Shown one piece after another: positions 1 through 6,689 of a stretch of 11,176 nt of DNA (position 1 is the first letter of the stretch; each line of letters begins with the position of its first letter). The position numbers were made by a program, and so were the translations under genes. Below the pieces are notes generated by a model. It did no database searches, had not been told where the DNA came from, and saw only the letters and a list, made by a program, of their open reading frames with translations. Location: assembly GCA_016285215.1 (NCBI GenBank), contig JAEEQI010000077.1, positions 1 to 11,176 on the forward strand, given 5' to 3'. The DNA is from Bacteroidales bacterium. GTDB lineage: Bacteria > Bacteroidota > Bacteroidia > Bacteroidales > UBA932.

Positions 1-366
1 GAAGGCCCGGCGGGTGAATTCTCCGGGTTCCGCAAAACGGGCACCGGCTTTTAAAAGCAGGCCGATGAGCTCAGATACTATATAGGAAGAAGCATGTGTG
101 GAGATTTCCACACTGTCTTCTCCCGTATAGCTGTGAGGAGCCCGGAAGACGGAAACCAGGACCTCGTCCAGCAGGGAAGAGTCACTGTATACCCTGCCGA
201 AATGAATGGTATAGCCATCTGAATCTGAAATGGTTCCGGAATTCAATTGAACTACCGCATCAGCAATACGGAAGGTATCCGGACCACTGATGCGGATAAT
301 AGAAATTGCACCGGTTCCAGGAGTGGTAGCCGGTGCAACTATAGTGTCCTGATAGGAATTAATCAT
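1..366 (-). CDS. mnmE: MnmE (TrmE) tRNA-modification GTPase, N-terminal part only
   Basis: With MnmG, MnmE installs the carboxymethylaminomethyl group on wobble uridine 34 of certain tRNAs, using a methylene-tetrahydrofolate one-carbon unit. Translating from the ATG at 366-364 gives 122 uninterrupted codons to the window edge. They match the folate-binding N-terminal domain: [20 protein letters not shown] at residues 8-27, [10 protein letters not shown] near 80-90, and [16 protein letters not shown] at the end. The family is about 450 residues, so the helical and G domains lie outside the window. The start overlaps the last 8 bases of rho, which suggests translational coupling and co-transcription. 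The usual C-H-G-G/S motif after YTGED.VEI reads THAS here, a mild divergence. Identification is secure. Confidence 0.95.
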   Translation of the reverse strand, partial: MINSYQDTIVAPATTPGTGAISIIRISGPDTFRIADAVVQLNSGTISDSDGYTIHFGRVYSDSSLLDEVLVSVFRAPHSYTGEDSVEISTHASSYIVSELIGLLLKAGARFAEPGEFTRRAF

Positions 367-2110
367 ACCGTCCAAACTTGGACATATTGTCTACCAATTC
401 CTTGTTGGTCTTGAATTCGTCCATATGCTGCTGCATCCAGGTCATAGCCTCTACGGGGTTCATATCGGCCAGGAGCTTGCGCAGGATCCAGATACGGTTG
501 TTGGTATAGGCATCGTACAGGAGGTCGTCTCGGCGGGTGGAGGACAGAACCAGGTTCACAGCCGGGAAGATGCGCTTGTTGGAGAGGTTGCGGTCCAGCT
601 GGAGTTCCATATTACCGGTACCCTTGAACTCTTCGAAGATCACGTCATCCATCTTGGAGCCGGTTTCCGTAAGGGCCGTGGCCAGGATGGTGAGGGAACC
701 GCCGCCTTCAATATTACGGGCGGCACCAAAGAAGCGCTTGGGTTTCTGGAGGGCGTTGGCATCTACACCACCGGTGAGAACCTTACCGGAAGCGGGCTGT
801 ACGGTATTGTAGGCACGGGCCAGACGGGTAATGGAGTCCAGGAGGATCACTACGTCGTGGCCGCATTCTACCAGGCGGCGGGCCTTGTCCAGTACCATAT
901 TGGCCACTTTGACGTGGCGCTCGGCGGGTTCATCGAAGGTGGAGGCCACTACCTCGGCCTTTACACTTCTCTGCATATCCGTCACTTCTTCCGGACGCTC
1001 GTCAATGAGGAGAACAATCTCGTAAACCTCCGGATGGTTGTCTGCAATGGCGTTGGCAATGGCCTTCAGGAGCATGGTCTTACCGGTCTTGGGCTGTGCC
1101 ACAATAAGGCCGCGCTGGCCCTTACCAATGGGGGTGAACATATCTACCACGCGGATGCTCTGGTCTTTCTCGTGTCCGTGGCCCAGGAGGTTGAATTTCT
1201 CCGTGGGGAAAAGGGGAGTAAGGAAGTCAAAGGGAACGCGGTCTCTTACAAACTCCGGCGTACGGCCGTTGATGAATTTGATCTTGACCAGCGGGAAGTA
1301 TTTGTCTCCCTCGCGCGGAGGACGGATTTCACCGGTAACGGTATCTCCGTTCTTGAGGGCGTTCTGCTTGATCTGCTGCTGGGATACGTAAATATCGTCC
1401 GGGGAATTGAGATAATTATAGTCACTGGAGCGGAGGAAACCGTAGCCGTCGGGCATAATTTCCAGAACGCCTGTAGCTTCTACAGAACCCTCGAATTCCA
1501 CCTTGGGAGGCCTCTGGGGCTGCTGCTGGGGCTGTTGGGCCGGCTGCTGCTGTTGCTGAGGCTGGTTCTGATTATTCTGCTGGTTCTGCTGTTTCTCCTT
1601 GCGCTGACGCTTGCTGTTTTCCTTCTTCTCGCGGATTTCTTCCTTCTGGGCTTCGTCTTCCTTGAGGTCGTCAAAGAGGTTGTGGATAAACTGCTTGCCA
1701 TCCACTTCTTCGGGCTTCTTTTCGGCCTGTTTGGGGGTCTGCTCCACTACTGCCTGGGCGGCAGCGGCTTCTGCCTCTACCACGGCCTTGGGCTTGCGGC
1801 CGCGCTTTTTAGGGGTCTTGGGGGCTTCTTCGGCCACGGGTGCCGGGGTCTCGGGCTTTACCTCAGGCTTGGCCTCCTGCTTGGGCTGCTCGGCGGCGGG
1901 CTTTGCGGCCTCCTTCTTGGGACGACCACGCTTTTTGGCCGGCTTGGGCTCTGCAGGTTTCTGGGACTCGATGATGGCCTCGGTATCCAGAATGGTGAAT
2001 CCCAGCGTGGGGAGATCCATTTTGGCGGCACCTTTGATGTTCAGTTTTTCACCAAGCGCTCTGAGCTGTTCTTCGCTCATAGCGTTCAATTCAGACAATT
2101 TATGGGGCAT
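359..2110 (-). CDS. rho: Transcription termination factor Rho with long disordered insert
   Basis: Rho is a hexameric RNA helicase that ends transcription by translocating on nascent RNA. It has 583 residues, against about 419 in E. coli. Residues 1-45 form the Rho_N (SAP-like) domain. Residues about 50-205 are a low-complexity insert: Lys/Pro/Glu/Ala-rich with RGRP-type basic motifs at 59-66 and 101-108, a charged stretch at 150-173, then a Gln/Asn tract at 174-202. The cold-shock-like RNA-binding domain follows (about 207-280; GYGFLR). The RecA-like ATPase has a P-loop AQPKTGKT at 338-345, Walker B VILLD ending at D425, and the Q-loop segment [14 protein letters not shown] near 441. Such inserts are known in Bacteroidetes Rho, and the one in Bacteroides thetaiotaomicron has been reported to support phase separation. 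The gene follows lptD, has its own promoter, and overlaps mnmE. Confidence 0.98.
   Translation of the reverse strand: MPHKLSELNAMSEEQLRALGEKLNIKGAAKMDLPTLGFTILDTEAIIESQKPAEPKPAKKRGRPKKEAAKPAAEQPKQEAKPEVKPETPAPVAEEAPKTPKKRGRKPKAVVEAEAAAAQAVVEQTPKQAEKKPEEVDGKQFIHNLFDDLKEDEAQKEEIREKKENSKRQRKEKQQNQQNNQNQPQQQQQPAQQPQQQPQRPPKVEFEGSVEATGVLEIMPDGYGFLRSSDYNYLNSPDDIYVSQQQIKQNALKNGDTVTGEIRPPREGDKYFPLVKIKFINGRTPEFVRDRVPFDFLTPLFPTEKFNLLGHGHEKDQSIRVVDMFTPIGKGQRGLIVAQPKTGKTMLLKAIANAIADNHPEVYEIVLLIDERPEEVTDMQRSVKAEVVASTFDEPAERHVKVANMVLDKARRLVECGHDVVILLDSITRLARAYNTVQPASGKVLTGGVDANALQKPKRFFGAARNIEGGGSLTILATALTETGSKMDDVIFEEFKGTGNMELQLDRNLSNKRIFPAVNLVLSSTRRDDLLYDAYTNNRIWILRKLLADMNPVEAMTWMQQHMDEFKTNKELVDNMSKFGRYD
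1505..1591 (-). repeat. Gln/Asn-rich low-complexity tract inside rho
   Basis: Residues 174-202 of Rho are almost entirely Gln, Asn and Pro, encoded by runs of CAG/CAA and AAC/AAT codons. The tract closes the disordered insert just before the RNA-binding domain. The codons are mixed, so this is a protein-level composition bias more than a simple triplet microsatellite. Length variation between strains would be expected. Confidence 0.85.
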
Positions 2111-2163
2111 AAAAATCTTGAATATATTTCAATAAAGAAGGCTTCCCGAACGGAAAACCAATG

Positions 2164-2193
2164 CAAATATAGCTAAAAAAAGGAAAACAACAA
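2164..2193 (-). promoter_or_regulatory. Probable Bacteroidetes-type promoter for rho
   Basis: Read leftward, a -33 TTG (2193-2191), a 19-base spacer and an exact TAnnTTTG -7 box (TATATTTG, 2171-2164) lie in the 86-base gap between lptD and rho. Initiation would fall near 2157, leaving a leader of about 46 bases before the rho ATG. This spacing matches the known sigma-ABfr promoter consensus of Bacteroides. I see no hairpin terminator after lptD, so rho may be read both from this site and from the lptD transcript. Confidence 0.7.
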
Positions 2194-2196
2194 GCG

Positions 2197-5028
2197 CTAA
2201 CGCAAGATGTTGTCCATATAACTGTCGGATTTCTTGAATTTAAGGAGATCGGCCAGGGCGGAGGCGTTGGCGGCAATGCGGAAGCTGTACGACTTGTACA
2301 TACCCATAGGCACCCAGGATACGGCAATATTGAAGCAGTGGAGGTCGTAGGAGGCACTGAACTGGGTAGAAGTAAACTTCATAGCCATAAAGTCAAAGCC
2401 GCTGCTGGCCTGGATGCTCAGACGGGGCGTGAGCTTGATACTTCCGTTGATGCTCAGGGTCTGGGTAATATTTCTCTTGGTTAGCAGTTCCTGCGTGGTG
2501 GCCTGATAAGAATAGCTCTTGGAATAACTGAGAGAATAGTTGAAACTGAGCGACCAGGGGGCGTTGGGGTTCATATAATACAGGTAGCCACCCGGAATGT
2601 ACTCTCCGGTAACGGGATGATAATAGATGCGCTGGTATGCGTTGGCATCGGATCCGGATCCCGCCTGCTTGCCGTCATTACCGTTGATGGATCCCTTGCC
2701 GCTGATGGTATAGGAGGCCGAAAGGGAAGCATTGGTCAGACGCAGCGGAACACCCTTGACCGCTACGTTGAACTTGTTGATGCGCTGACCCTTCTCGTTG
2801 ATGGCGTAAGGGTCAAAATTGAGGTTACCGCTCAGGTTGATCTTGTTGAACAGATTGGTAGAGGCCGTAATACCCACGTTCTGCATTCTCATTGAGTCGG
2901 CCAGGAAATTGTAGCTGGTGTTGATGGTAAGCTGATCCAGCAGCTTCACCTTCTTGGAGCCCGTTCCCGTGGTATCCTTGAGGTCTCTTACCTTGGCTTC
3001 CAGGTTGTTACCTATGGAGAGGGACATAGTGGCACTCTTTCCGCGGCCGGGAGCCGATACGGAGTTATGCTGAGACAACTGGTAGATGTTGTACATAGCC
3101 GCCTCGTGATAGGTTCCCTTCTTGTCGTAATACGCATCCAGGGTACGCCAGCCATTGAAAGCCGTGCCTTTTTCCGGACTCAGGTTCAGGGATATGGAAG
3201 GGGAGATGACGTGTCGGATGGCCTGCACTTTGCGGTGCTTGCCAAAGTTGAACATACCATAGATACGCGTACTCATTGACATACTTCCGGAGTACGTATG
3301 CGTCATTCCAAAGGTATTGAAGGCCTGGCCTTCATCCTTGACCACCTTCTGGGCAATCACGTCATTGCCGTCTTTATCCCTTACCATAACGGGATTGCCG
3401 GCTTCGTCCACTTCTTCGGCCAGATACTGGTCTCCCTTGGAGAACATCCAGTTCATGCCGTACGAGACGCTGGGCGTTACGTTGATGTACTTGAACAGCG
3501 TAAAGCTGGGCAGGCCAATCTGGAAGTTATGCGTCATGCCGTTTTTCATGGTCTGGAGAGCCTTGGTGGACAGGGAGTCTCCAAATTCCTTGACGCGGTA
3601 GACATTGCCGTTGGCATCTTTGGCCGTCTTGTAGGTTCCGTCGGGATTCATCACATAATCCTGCAGGTCCCTCATCTTGAAATTGAGGCGGTTCTGGAAC
3701 GAGGTGGAATAACCGAAGGAAATCTTTTCATAGGCCTTTTCCTTGCCCACGCGCTGCTTCTGCTTGAAGGGATAGAAACGCGTTACGTTAAAGGTAATAT
3801 TGGGCAGGGTGAAGGAGTAGCTGGAGTCCCTGGTGTTCTGGTTGTGCATAGCGTTCACGCTGAGGCTGAACTTGCCGTTCCAGTTATGGGAGTAGGAAAT
3901 GGACGATCCAATCTGGTTTTGCTGGGCTTCCTGCACCGAACGCGCGTTGTAGCGGTTGTTGGACGGGCTGGAGAAGTTGACCGAAGCCGTGAAGGAAGTT
4001 CCGGGATGGGCCTTGGAATCCATTGAATGCGACCATTTGACGCCAAAGTTCTTGGACTGGACAAAGTCTGCACTGCCTTTTTCACCGGACTGGTCGTTGG
4101 AATAGGAAAGGCCGAAGTTACCGTTGAACTTGTAATTGACCTTGTAACGGGAATTGATGTCCACGGCCCAGGAACCCAGGGTGTAGTAGTCTCCGGTAAC
4201 GGACAGATCGAAATAATCTCCAAACACGAAGTACATACCGGCATCCCTCATAAAGAAACCGCGGGCCTGCTCTTCACCAAAGGTAGGGAGCAGCAGACCG
4301 GTGGCACGGGTGGGCTTTTTGGGCACAAAGCCAAAAGGAAGGCCGATGGGAACCGGAACACCGGCCACCACGGGCCACGCAGGGCCGAAAACCGTCTTCT
4401 GGGAAGGCTTGGTAATGACCTTGGCCATACTGAGCTTGAGGTAGTAGTGCGGCTCTTCCAGGTCACAGACCGTATAGATACCGTCGCGGAGGTTAATGGA
4501 CTTGTCCGGCATCATCTTGATGCGCTTGCCCTGCAACAGACCCTCCGATTCCTTGGTAATCATATTGGTGATACGCGCCTTCTGGGTGGTGAAGTTGTAG
4601 CGGAGCTCGTCCATTTTGTAGTTCTGCCCTCCTTCCGTCATTTCCGGAAGGCCCACCATTTCTCCGGTGGCCGGGTCCTTTCGGCCCCTTGCGTACACCG
4701 TATTGTCCAACATATTGTATTCCAGATAATCTGCCGTAAGCTTCATATTCTGGTAGGTGACGGTAGCGCCTCCGTAATAGTAAATCATACGCTTACCGTC
4801 CGTGAAATCCGTGATAATGGAGTCTTTGGCCGTGGTAAAGGCCGGGCGCTCCAGCGAACTCTTGTGCAGGAGGTCCAGGGAGTCTGTCTTGGCGGTTTTG
4901 ACGGAGTCTGCCCGGGCCAGGGAATCCGGCAAGGAACGTGTCACAACCTCTTGGGCGCCAGCCGGTAGCTGCAGGGCTGCCAGCAGGAGCGTCAAGACAT
5001 TGAGATATAGAAAAAACTTCCTTGTCAT
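2197..5028 (-). CDS. lptD: LPS-assembly outer-membrane protein LptD (OstA family)
   Basis: LptD is the outer-membrane barrel that, with LptE, inserts lipopolysaccharide into the outer leaflet. I chose the ATG at 5028 (943 residues). An in-frame TTG at 5055 would begin only about five bases after the predicted transcription start and would put a polar stretch ahead of the signal peptide. From this ATG, residues 1-25 form a classic signal peptide (MTRKFF, a Leu-rich core, then AGA before Gln). Residues about 60-200 are an OstA/LptA-like periplasmic domain (RMIYYYGGATVTYQNMKLTADYLEYN at 80-105, shown here in two overlapping motifs: YYGGATVTY and LTADYLEYN). About 250 to the end is a Bacteroidetes-type barrel with alternating polar and aromatic strands. 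Only two cysteines occur, C188 and C898, one per domain. It heads the leftward lptD-rho-mnmE block. Confidence 0.92.
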   Translation of the reverse strand: MTRKFFLYLNVLTLLLAALQLPAGAQEVVTRSLPDSLARADSVKTAKTDSLDLLHKSSLERPAFTTAKDSIITDFTDGKRMIYYYGGATVTYQNMKLTADYLEYNMLDNTVYARGRKDPATGEMVGLPEMTEGGQNYKMDELRYNFTTQKARITNMITKESEGLLQGKRIKMMPDKSINLRDGIYTVCDLEEPHYYLKLSMAKVITKPSQKTVFGPAWPVVAGVPVPIGLPFGFVPKKPTRATGLLLPTFGEEQARGFFMRDAGMYFVFGDYFDLSVTGDYYTLGSWAVDINSRYKVNYKFNGNFGLSYSNDQSGEKGSADFVQSKNFGVKWSHSMDSKAHPGTSFTASVNFSSPSNNRYNARSVQEAQQNQIGSSISYSHNWNGKFSLSVNAMHNQNTRDSSYSFTLPNITFNVTRFYPFKQKQRVGKEKAYEKISFGYSTSFQNRLNFKMRDLQDYVMNPDGTYKTAKDANGNVYRVKEFGDSLSTKALQTMKNGMTHNFQIGLPSFTLFKYINVTPSVSYGMNWMFSKGDQYLAEEVDEAGNPVMVRDKDGNDVIAQKVVKDEGQAFNTFGMTHTYSGSMSMSTRIYGMFNFGKHRKVQAIRHVISPSISLNLSPEKGTAFNGWRTLDAYYDKKGTYHEAAMYNIYQLSQHNSVSAPGRGKSATMSLSIGNNLEAKVRDLKDTTGTGSKKVKLLDQLTINTSYNFLADSMRMQNVGITASTNLFNKINLSGNLNFDPYAINEKGQRINKFNVAVKGVPLRLTNASLSASYTISGKGSINGNDGKQAGSGSDANAYQRIYYHPVTGEYIPGGYLYYMNPNAPWSLSFNYSLSYSKSYSYQATTQELLTKRNITQTLSINGSIKLTPRLSIQASSGFDFMAMKFTSTQFSASYDLHCFNIAVSWVPMGMYKSYSFRIAANASALADLLKFKKSDSYMDNILR

Positions 5029-5050
5029 TGGATTATTTTTGCTATTTTTG
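5022..5050 (+). promoter_or_regulatory. Possible amidase promoter with tandem -7 boxes
   Basis: Two copies of TATTTTTG, an exact TAnnTTTG match, occur in tandem at 5034-5041 and 5043-5050. The second has a TTG at 5022-5024 with an 18-base spacer, slightly short of the usual 19-21. Initiation would be near 5057, about 54 bases before the amidase ATG. No other TAnnTTTG match lies between 5051 and 5110 on this strand. The element overlaps the first codons of lptD and faces the lptD promoter. Confidence 0.5.
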
Positions 5051-5066
5051 TGCAAAATATAACTTA

Positions 5067-5097
5067 CAAAAATACTACTTATTCCATAATATACAAA
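5067..5097 (-). promoter_or_regulatory. Probable lptD promoter
   Basis: On the minus strand, TTTG (5097-5094), a 19-base spacer and TATTTTTG (5074-5067) match the Bacteroidetes -33/-7 consensus exactly. Initiation is expected near 5060, giving a leader of about 32 bases to the ATG at 5028. This position supports choosing that ATG over the in-frame TTG at 5055. Confidence 0.72.
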
Positions 5098-5110
5098 ACT
5101 GCATCCGTAT

Positions 5111-6403
5111 ATGAAGCCGTTTTTTCGTCAGTTCCTATCCCTGCTGAGCCTGTCGCTCCTACTTGCAATCCCTATGCCTGTAAGGGCGCAACGGAACGCG
5201 GTACTCAAACTCAAAACCGTGGTAATTGATCCCGGTCACGGCGGCAAGGATGCAGGGTGTGTGAGCCGCGACGGAAAAACCTACGAGAAAACCATTACGC
5301 TGGATATCGCCAAACGGCTGGCCAAGAAGATCCAATCGTCCTATCAGGATGTAGATGTAATCCTGACCCGCACCGACGACCGCTTTGTAGAGTTGGAACA
5401 GCGCGCCGTCAAGGCCAACAAGGCAGACGCCAACCTGTTTATATCCATTCACGTCAACTCCATCGGAGGCTCCGCTACATCGGCCAAAGGCTTTTCCATA
5501 CACGTGCTGGGCCAGTCGGCCAAAAAGGGAAACGACCTCTTCTCCAAGAACCTGGACCTGGTCAAGCGGGAAAACTCCGTGATTATGCTGGAAGACGATT
5601 ACAAGACCAAATACCAGGGCTTTGACCCCAGCGACCCGCAGTCTTATATTATCTTCAGCCTGATGCAGAACGCCCACCTGAGCCAGAGCCTCGCCTTTGC
5701 CGAAGACGTGGCCGATGCTATGTCCCACGGTCCCATCACCAACAACCGGGGTATTTCCCAGGATCCTTTCTGGGTGCTTTGGCGCACGGCTATGCCTTCC
5801 GTACTAATAGAGGTAGGATTTATGTCCAACCCCAATGACCTGGCCACTATGCGCAGCCCGGAAGGCCGAGACGCCATAGCCACCAACATTTTCAATGCAT
5901 TCTGGGCTTTCAAGACCCGTTACGACAAATCCTTGAACAACGAGGCGGTTCCCGCCAAGGTACAGCAGGAAGAAAAGCCTGTGGTGGTGGAAAAGCCCGT
6001 GGAAGAAGAGAAGCCGGCTGTAGTGGTTGTAAAGCCCGTAGAAGAAGAGAAACCCAAGGTGGAGGTAAAGCCCGTGGAAGAAGAGAAACCTAAGGTGGAG
6101 GTTAAACCCGTAGAGAAACCTGCAGAGAAGCCCGTCCAGAAACCTGAATTGGAGAAGAACGAGAAGAACGATATATATTATGGCATCCAGGTGGCGGCCG
6201 TGGGCAAGAAGGCCGACGCCACCAGTTCCTTCTTCAAGGGATTTAAGCCCCTCGAACTGTACAACGGCAAGCTTTACAGGTATATAGTTTACCCCAGTCC
6301 ATCGCTGGCCGAAGTAAAGAAAAAATTGCCGGAAGTAAAGTCGAAATTTAAAGAATGTTTTATAGTAAAAGTAGAGAACGGAATCACATCTCCCGTTCAC
6401 TGA
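5111..6403 (+). CDS. Secreted N-acetylmuramoyl-L-alanine amidase with SPOR-like C-terminus
   Basis: This periplasmic Amidase_3 zinc enzyme cuts the bond between N-acetylmuramic acid and the L-alanine of the stem peptide, a step used in daughter-cell separation and wall remodelling. It has 430 residues. Residues 1-26 are a signal peptide ending PVRA-Q. The catalytic domain spans about 35-270, with zinc ligands H43 (DPGHGG), E59 (YEK) and H114 (SIHVNS) and catalytic E234 (IEVGF), all present. Residues about 280-350 form a Lys/Pro/Glu/Val repeat linker, probably flexible and spanning the wall. Residues about 354-425 (YYGIQVAAVG...YRYIVYPSPS...CFIVKVENG) resemble a SPOR peptidoglycan-binding fold, which would direct it to denuded septal glycan; that domain call is by eye. 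The gene is divergent from lptD and stands alone. Confidence 0.93.
   Translation: MKPFFRQFLSLLSLSLLLAIPMPVRAQRNAVLKLKTVVIDPGHGGKDAGCVSRDGKTYEKTITLDIAKRLAKKIQSSYQDVDVILTRTDDRFVELEQRAVKANKADANLFISIHVNSIGGSATSAKGFSIHVLGQSAKKGNDLFSKNLDLVKRENSVIMLEDDYKTKYQGFDPSDPQSYIIFSLMQNAHLSQSLAFAEDVADAMSHGPITNNRGISQDPFWVLWRTAMPSVLIEVGFMSNPNDLATMRSPEGRDAIATNIFNAFWAFKTRYDKSLNNEAVPAKVQQEEKPVVVEKPVEEEKPAVVVVKPVEEEKPKVEVKPVEEEKPKVEVKPVEKPAEKPVQKPELEKNEKNDIYYGIQVAAVGKKADATSSFFKGFKPLELYNGKLYRYIVYPSPSLAEVKKKLPEVKSKFKECFIVKVENGITSPVH
5993..6103 (+). repeat. In-frame tandem repeats in the amidase linker
   Basis: Three consecutive in-frame units begin with Lys-Pro-Val-Glu-Glu-Glu-Lys-Pro: 5993-6031 (39 bases), 6032-6067 and 6068-6103 (36 bases each). 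The last two encode the identical peptide KPVEEEKPKVEV and differ at only three third-codon positions, so the duplication is fairly recent or homogenised. Degenerate KPVE, KPAE and KPVQ copies continue to about 6148. Unit number may vary between strains. Confidence 0.88.
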
Positions 6404-6557
6404 TTTTTCCTTGTTTCAAAGGCCTTAAAAGGGGATAAAACGCAAAGTGCTTAATTTAGAAATCTTCAAAAGTAGATACCCCGTCTACAAAAGGTGTAAC
6501 AGCACTTATGCCTCGTAAGTTGTTCAAAAACAACGGTTTGCAAAATAGGACTTTTTA

Positions 6558-6621
6558 GTCGTCCCGTTTTTCAATTTATGAATAAAAAAATTAAAAAACA
6601 ATAGCGACGACAATTTTTTTT
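6558..6621 (+). terminator. Putative factor-independent terminator: long interrupted hairpin plus T8
   Basis: GTCGTC (6558-6563) pairs with GACGAC (6606-6611), GTTTTT (6566-6571) with AAAAAC (6594-6599), and AATTT (6573-6577) with AAATT (6588-6592), around a 10-base loop. Eight T residues follow at 6614-6621. Together, 17 base pairs form an interrupted stem ending rightward transcription before dnaA. The inner stem is AT-rich and an asymmetric internal loop lies near the base, so folding strength is uncertain. The same DNA could instead act as an AT-rich unwinding element. Confidence 0.45.
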
Positions 6622-6636
6622 CAAGAATTTTTCCTC

Positions 6637-6644
6637 CATATTTG
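6637..6644 (+). promoter_or_regulatory. Weak candidate -7 element for dnaA
   Basis: CATATTTG differs from TAnnTTTG at one fixed position and sits 45 bases before the dnaA ATG. No TTG is found at the expected -33 distance, only a T-run (6614-6621). If real, initiation would be near 6651, which would rule out the in-frame TTG at 6642 as a start codon. Confidence 0.3.
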
Positions 6645-6689
6645 CAAACAAATAAGCTAAGGACAACACTGAAATTTTCTTTTCCCCTG

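Larger units (their letters stand above)
6404..6689. other. AT-rich gene-free region rich in inverted repeats, upstream of dnaA
   Basis: No credible coding frame is present in these 286 bases. Inverted repeats follow one another: AAGTGCT (6445-6451) pairs with AGCACTT (6501-6507) and encloses a smaller stem GTAGAT/GTCTAC (6472-6477 and 6483-6488, one G-T wobble). GTTGTT-CAAA-AACAAC lies at 6519-6534, GACT-TTTT-AGTC at 6549-6560, and a long interrupted palindrome at 6558-6611 is followed by T8. It may be the structured 3' end of the amidase transcript, a small RNA, or the unwinding region of an origin. I see no cluster of TTATCCACA DnaA boxes, which weakens the origin reading, and no good promoter for an independent RNA. 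Confidence 0.6.

Noticed and set aside
96..290. A 64-codon plus-strand open frame at the left edge
   Set aside because: The opposite strand carries an uninterrupted MnmE N-terminus across this stretch; the plus-strand peptide looks random.
1681..1689. A perfect DnaA box (TGTGGATAA, complement of TTATCCACA)
   Set aside because: It is a single copy inside rho, where it encodes part of the conserved-looking Phe-Ile-His-Asn stretch. No neighbouring boxes exist, so chance is the simplest explanation.
425..2176. A 583-codon open frame on the plus strand opposite rho
   Set aside because: It is antisense to an unmistakable Rho. Its translation is Leu/Gly-rich because it mirrors the Gln-, Lys- and Pro-rich codons of the insert, and it matches no family. 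The lack of stops follows from codon choice in rho.
4027..4968. A 313-codon open frame on the plus strand inside lptD
   Set aside because: It is the shadow of the lptD reading frame, His- and Gly-rich without domain features, while the lptD frame has a signal peptide and barrel pattern.
6467..6474. A minus-strand TACTTTTG matching the -7 consensus in the gap before dnaA
   Set aside because: No -33 TTG lies at a proper distance (the nearest gives a 13-base spacer), and no leftward gene follows it.
6642..6689. A longer DnaA starting at TTG 6642
   Set aside because: The extra 16 residues are unlike DnaA domain I, and the TTG forms part of the likely promoter -7 box; the ATG at 6690 starts a normal domain I.
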